Assembly: GCA_937871145.1 (NCBI GenBank)
Contig: CALMXN010000169.1
Location: 1-6,740 of the forward strand
DNA: 6,740 nt
Source: an uncultured Clostridia bacterium
GTDB lineage: Bacteria > Bacillota > Clostridia > Oscillospirales > Ruminococcaceae
Direction of reading: 5' to 3'
A program made the position numbers and the translations under genes. This document shows positions 4,954 through 6,740 of this stretch, piece after piece. Every line of letters starts with the position of its first letter. The first letter of the stretch is position 1. Under the pieces are notes generated by a model that was not told the DNA's origin, ran no database searches, and saw only the letters and a list, made by a program, of their open reading frames with translations.

Positions 4954-6630
4954 ATGAGAAATGTCCCTATTGGTCAATACCTTGTTGAAAAGCAGCTCAT
5001 TACAAATGATCAGCTGAATAAGGTATTAAGTGTCCAGCAAAGTTCCAAAGGCAAAATGTTCGGTGATATTGTAGTTGAATTAGGTTACATATCTGAAATT
5101 GATTTTACAAAGGTATTGGCGGAACGACTCAATGTACCATATATTGATTTGGCATCTTCGCCTATTTCACTCGAAGCAGTAAAGAAAATTTCTGAAGCTA
5201 TCGCAAGAAAGTACACAGTAATTGCTATAAGCATCAGTGGAAGAAGACTTACTGTTGCCACAAACGATCCTATCAATTTTTACATTTTTGAAGACTTAAA
5301 GGTTATTTCAGGAATGGATGTTACTCCTATTCTTTCTACTAAAACAGCAATAACCAAGGCAATTGGTAAGCTTTATTCTATGCAGAATATTGATAGTGTC
5401 GTTGAAAACGTCAACAAGGAATTTGCTGACGATGAATCTGCAAACTCAGACGATATGAACGGCGAAAGAATTGAAAATGCACCTATTGTAAAGCTTGCTA
5501 CAACAATAGTAGAAAATGCTTTCAGAGCAGATGCTACCGATATTCATATCGAACCATTTAAAACCTTTACAAGAATTCGTATTCGTGTAAATGGCGATAT
5601 GGTCGAGCTGATGCAGGTTTCAAACATAGTACATACATCTCTCGTAACAAGATACAAGATTATCAGTGGTATGAATATCGCTGAAAAGAGAGTCCCGCAG
5701 GATGGTCGTTTTACACAGATCGTTGATAACTCAACACTTGATGTCCGTGTATCTTCACTTCCTACCGTTAACGGTGAAAAGGTAGTTATCCGTATTCTTG
5801 CAACTGGTAATGTTGGCGTAAGAAAAATAACAGACCTTGGTATGAATGATTATAACTATACTTTATTTGAAAAAATGCTGAAGGTTCCACAGGGAGTTCT
5901 CCTTGTAACAGGGCCTACCGGATCAGGTAAAACGACAACACTTTACGCTGCTCTTGGTGAGCTTGCGAAACCTAATGTTAACGTAATTACCGTTGAAGAC
6001 CCAGTCGAAAAGAATGTTGAAGGTATCAATCAGTGTCAGGTTAATGCAAAAGCGGGTATGACATTTGCTGCAGCCCTTCGTTCAATTCTCCGTCAGGACC
6101 CTGATATTGTAATGATCGGTGAGATGCGTGACCAGGAAACTGCTGAGATCGCTATCAGAGCTGCTATCACTGGACATATGGTTCTTTCAACCTTGCATAC
6201 AAATGATGCTGCTTCAACAATCACACGTCTTGTTGATATGGGTGTTGCACCATACATGGTCGCATCTTCACTTATTGGTGTTGTTGCTCAGCGTCTTGTT
6301 AAAGTACTTTGCCCAAAATGCAAGAAACACAGAATGTCTTCAGTTGCTGAAAATGAACTTCTTGGCATAACAAATTCAGTTCCTGTATACGAAGCCTGCG
6401 GATGTAAGGAATGTAACAATACAGGTTATAAGGGAAGAACCGCTATTCATGAAATTCTTCTCTGTACCCCTGAAATGTCATCACTTATTGCAAACGGAGG
6501 TAAGGCTCCTGAAATCCAGAAACTTGCAAAACAAAACGGAACTAAAATACTCCGTGATAATGTTGCTGAGCTTGTTGAGCAAGGTCAGACTACCGTAGAT
6601 GAGCTTATAAGAGTAACTTATAGTATTTAA
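4954..6630 (+). CDS. pilB: Type IV pilus assembly ATPase PilB (GspE/VirB11 superfamily, MshEN domain)
   Basis: This 558-aa cytoplasmic hexameric ATPase drives pilin polymerisation. Residues 1-145 form an MshEN/GspE N-terminal domain with two copies of the GxxL-x10-L-x3-L motif (G7/L10/L21/L25/Q28 and G37/V40/F51/L55/R58). An acidic linker (about 150-175) leads to the N2 domain with the 'DATDIHIEP' box (193-201). The ATPase core has Walker A GPTGSGKT (320-327), the Asp box 'VEDPVE' (347-352), Walker B 'DPDIVMIGEMRD' (382-393, Glu390) and the His box 'GHMVLSTLHTND' (407-418). The tetracysteine zinc site is C453/C456 and C484/C487, followed by TGYKGR (490-495). All catalytic elements look intact and the length is typical. 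SD AGGAGGT lies just before ATG. It is first in a block with pilT, so assembly and retraction motors are co-transcribed. GspE is excluded by the adjacent pilT. Confidence 0.95.
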   Translation: MRNVPIGQYLVEKQLITNDQLNKVLSVQQSSKGKMFGDIVVELGYISEIDFTKVLAERLNVPYIDLASSPISLEAVKKISEAIARKYTVIAISISGRRLTVATNDPINFYIFEDLKVISGMDVTPILSTKTAITKAIGKLYSMQNIDSVVENVNKEFADDESANSDDMNGERIENAPIVKLATTIVENAFRADATDIHIEPFKTFTRIRIRVNGDMVELMQVSNIVHTSLVTRYKIISGMNIAEKRVPQDGRFTQIVDNSTLDVRVSSLPTVNGEKVVIRILATGNVGVRKITDLGMNDYNYTLFEKMLKVPQGVLLVTGPTGSGKTTTLYAALGELAKPNVNVITVEDPVEKNVEGINQCQVNAKAGMTFAAALRSILRQDPDIVMIGEMRDQETAEIAIRAAITGHMVLSTLHTNDAASTITRLVDMGVAPYMVASSLIGVVAQRLVKVLCPKCKKHRMSSVAENELLGITNSVPVYEACGCKECNNTGYKGRTAIHEILLCTPEMSSLIANGGKAPEIQKLAKQNGTKILRDNVAELVEQGQTTVDELIRVTYSI

Positions 6631-6647
6631 GTGTGGGGTGTAATAAA

Positions 6648-6740
6648 ATGATAGATATTAATAAAATGTTAGATGAAGCAAGAGTTCTTGGCTGCTCAGA
6701 CTTGCACTTTACAGTTGGTATTCCACCGATTGTAAGACAG
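6648..6740 (+). CDS. pilT: Type IV pilus retraction ATPase PilT, N-terminal fragment (3' end outside window)
   Basis: Only the first 31 codons are present, but they are diagnostic: after 'MIDINKMLDEARVLGC' comes 'SDLHFTVGIPPIVRQ', the PilT N-terminal signature (SDLHxxxGxPPxxR). PilT is the hexameric ATPase that depolymerises the pilus, giving twitching motility and force generation. The ATG is preceded by GGGGTG (6635-6640) at 7 nt and lies 17 bp after the pilB stop with no terminator between, so it should be co-transcribed with pilB. The catalytic core (Walker A/B) is not in the window. A PilU-like paralogue cannot be excluded from so short a segment, but PilT is far more usual directly after pilB in Firmicutes. 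Confidence 0.85.
   Translation, partial: MIDINKMLDEARVLGCSDLHFTVGIPPIVRQ

Noticed and set aside
4954..6630. Assignment of the ATPase as GspE of a type II secretion system
   Set aside because: The host looks Gram-positive, with no outer-membrane secretin partner visible, and the gene is followed by pilT and accompanied by pilN/pilO.

Overview
The window carries part of a Gram-positive type IV pilus (T4P) locus. The DNA is AT-rich by eye, uses AGA/AAA/ATA codons freely, has strong GGAGG-type ribosome binding sites and one GTG start. Together with the pilN-pilO / minor prepilin / pilD / pilB / pilT gene set, this suggests a low-GC Firmicute, most likely a clostridial (Lachnospiraceae-like) anaerobe. 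The taxonomic call is inference; no rRNA or other marker is present.

Layout: a + strand block (1-4048) holds the 3' end of a PilN-like gene, a PilO-like gene joined to it by an ATGA overlap, and three genes for proteins with prepilin-type N-termini: a 631-aa PilX/GspK-like protein with a large beta-rich body, a 106-aa minimal prepilin, and a 215-aa PilW/GspJ-like prepilin read from a GTG start at 3401. Gaps in this block are 14-23 bp and each gene has its own Shine-Dalgarno (SD) site, so it reads as one operon. It ends at a bidirectional hairpin terminator (about 4054-4094), shared with the convergent gene.

On the - strand, 4865-4107 encodes the prepilin peptidase/N-methylase (PilD family). 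The 88-bp gap between pilD and the next + strand gene contains a good - strand promoter and a weaker, overlapping + strand promoter. A second + strand block then starts with pilB (4954-6630), the hexameric assembly ATPase with an MshEN-type N-terminal domain, and continues into the first 31 codons of pilT (6648 onward), the retraction ATPase.

How the parts fit: PilD cleaves and methylates the prepilins. PilN and PilO form the membrane alignment/platform subcomplex. PilB powers assembly and PilT retraction. The three prepilin-like proteins are candidates for the minor-pilin initiation/tip complex. PilM (expected upstream), PilC and the major pilin are not in the window. I see no CRISPR, IS element, tRNA, rRNA or phage gene. 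The system is a recognisable T4P machine, not a wholly new one; the least familiar part is the large PilX-like protein, a possible pilus-tip adhesin or scaffold.
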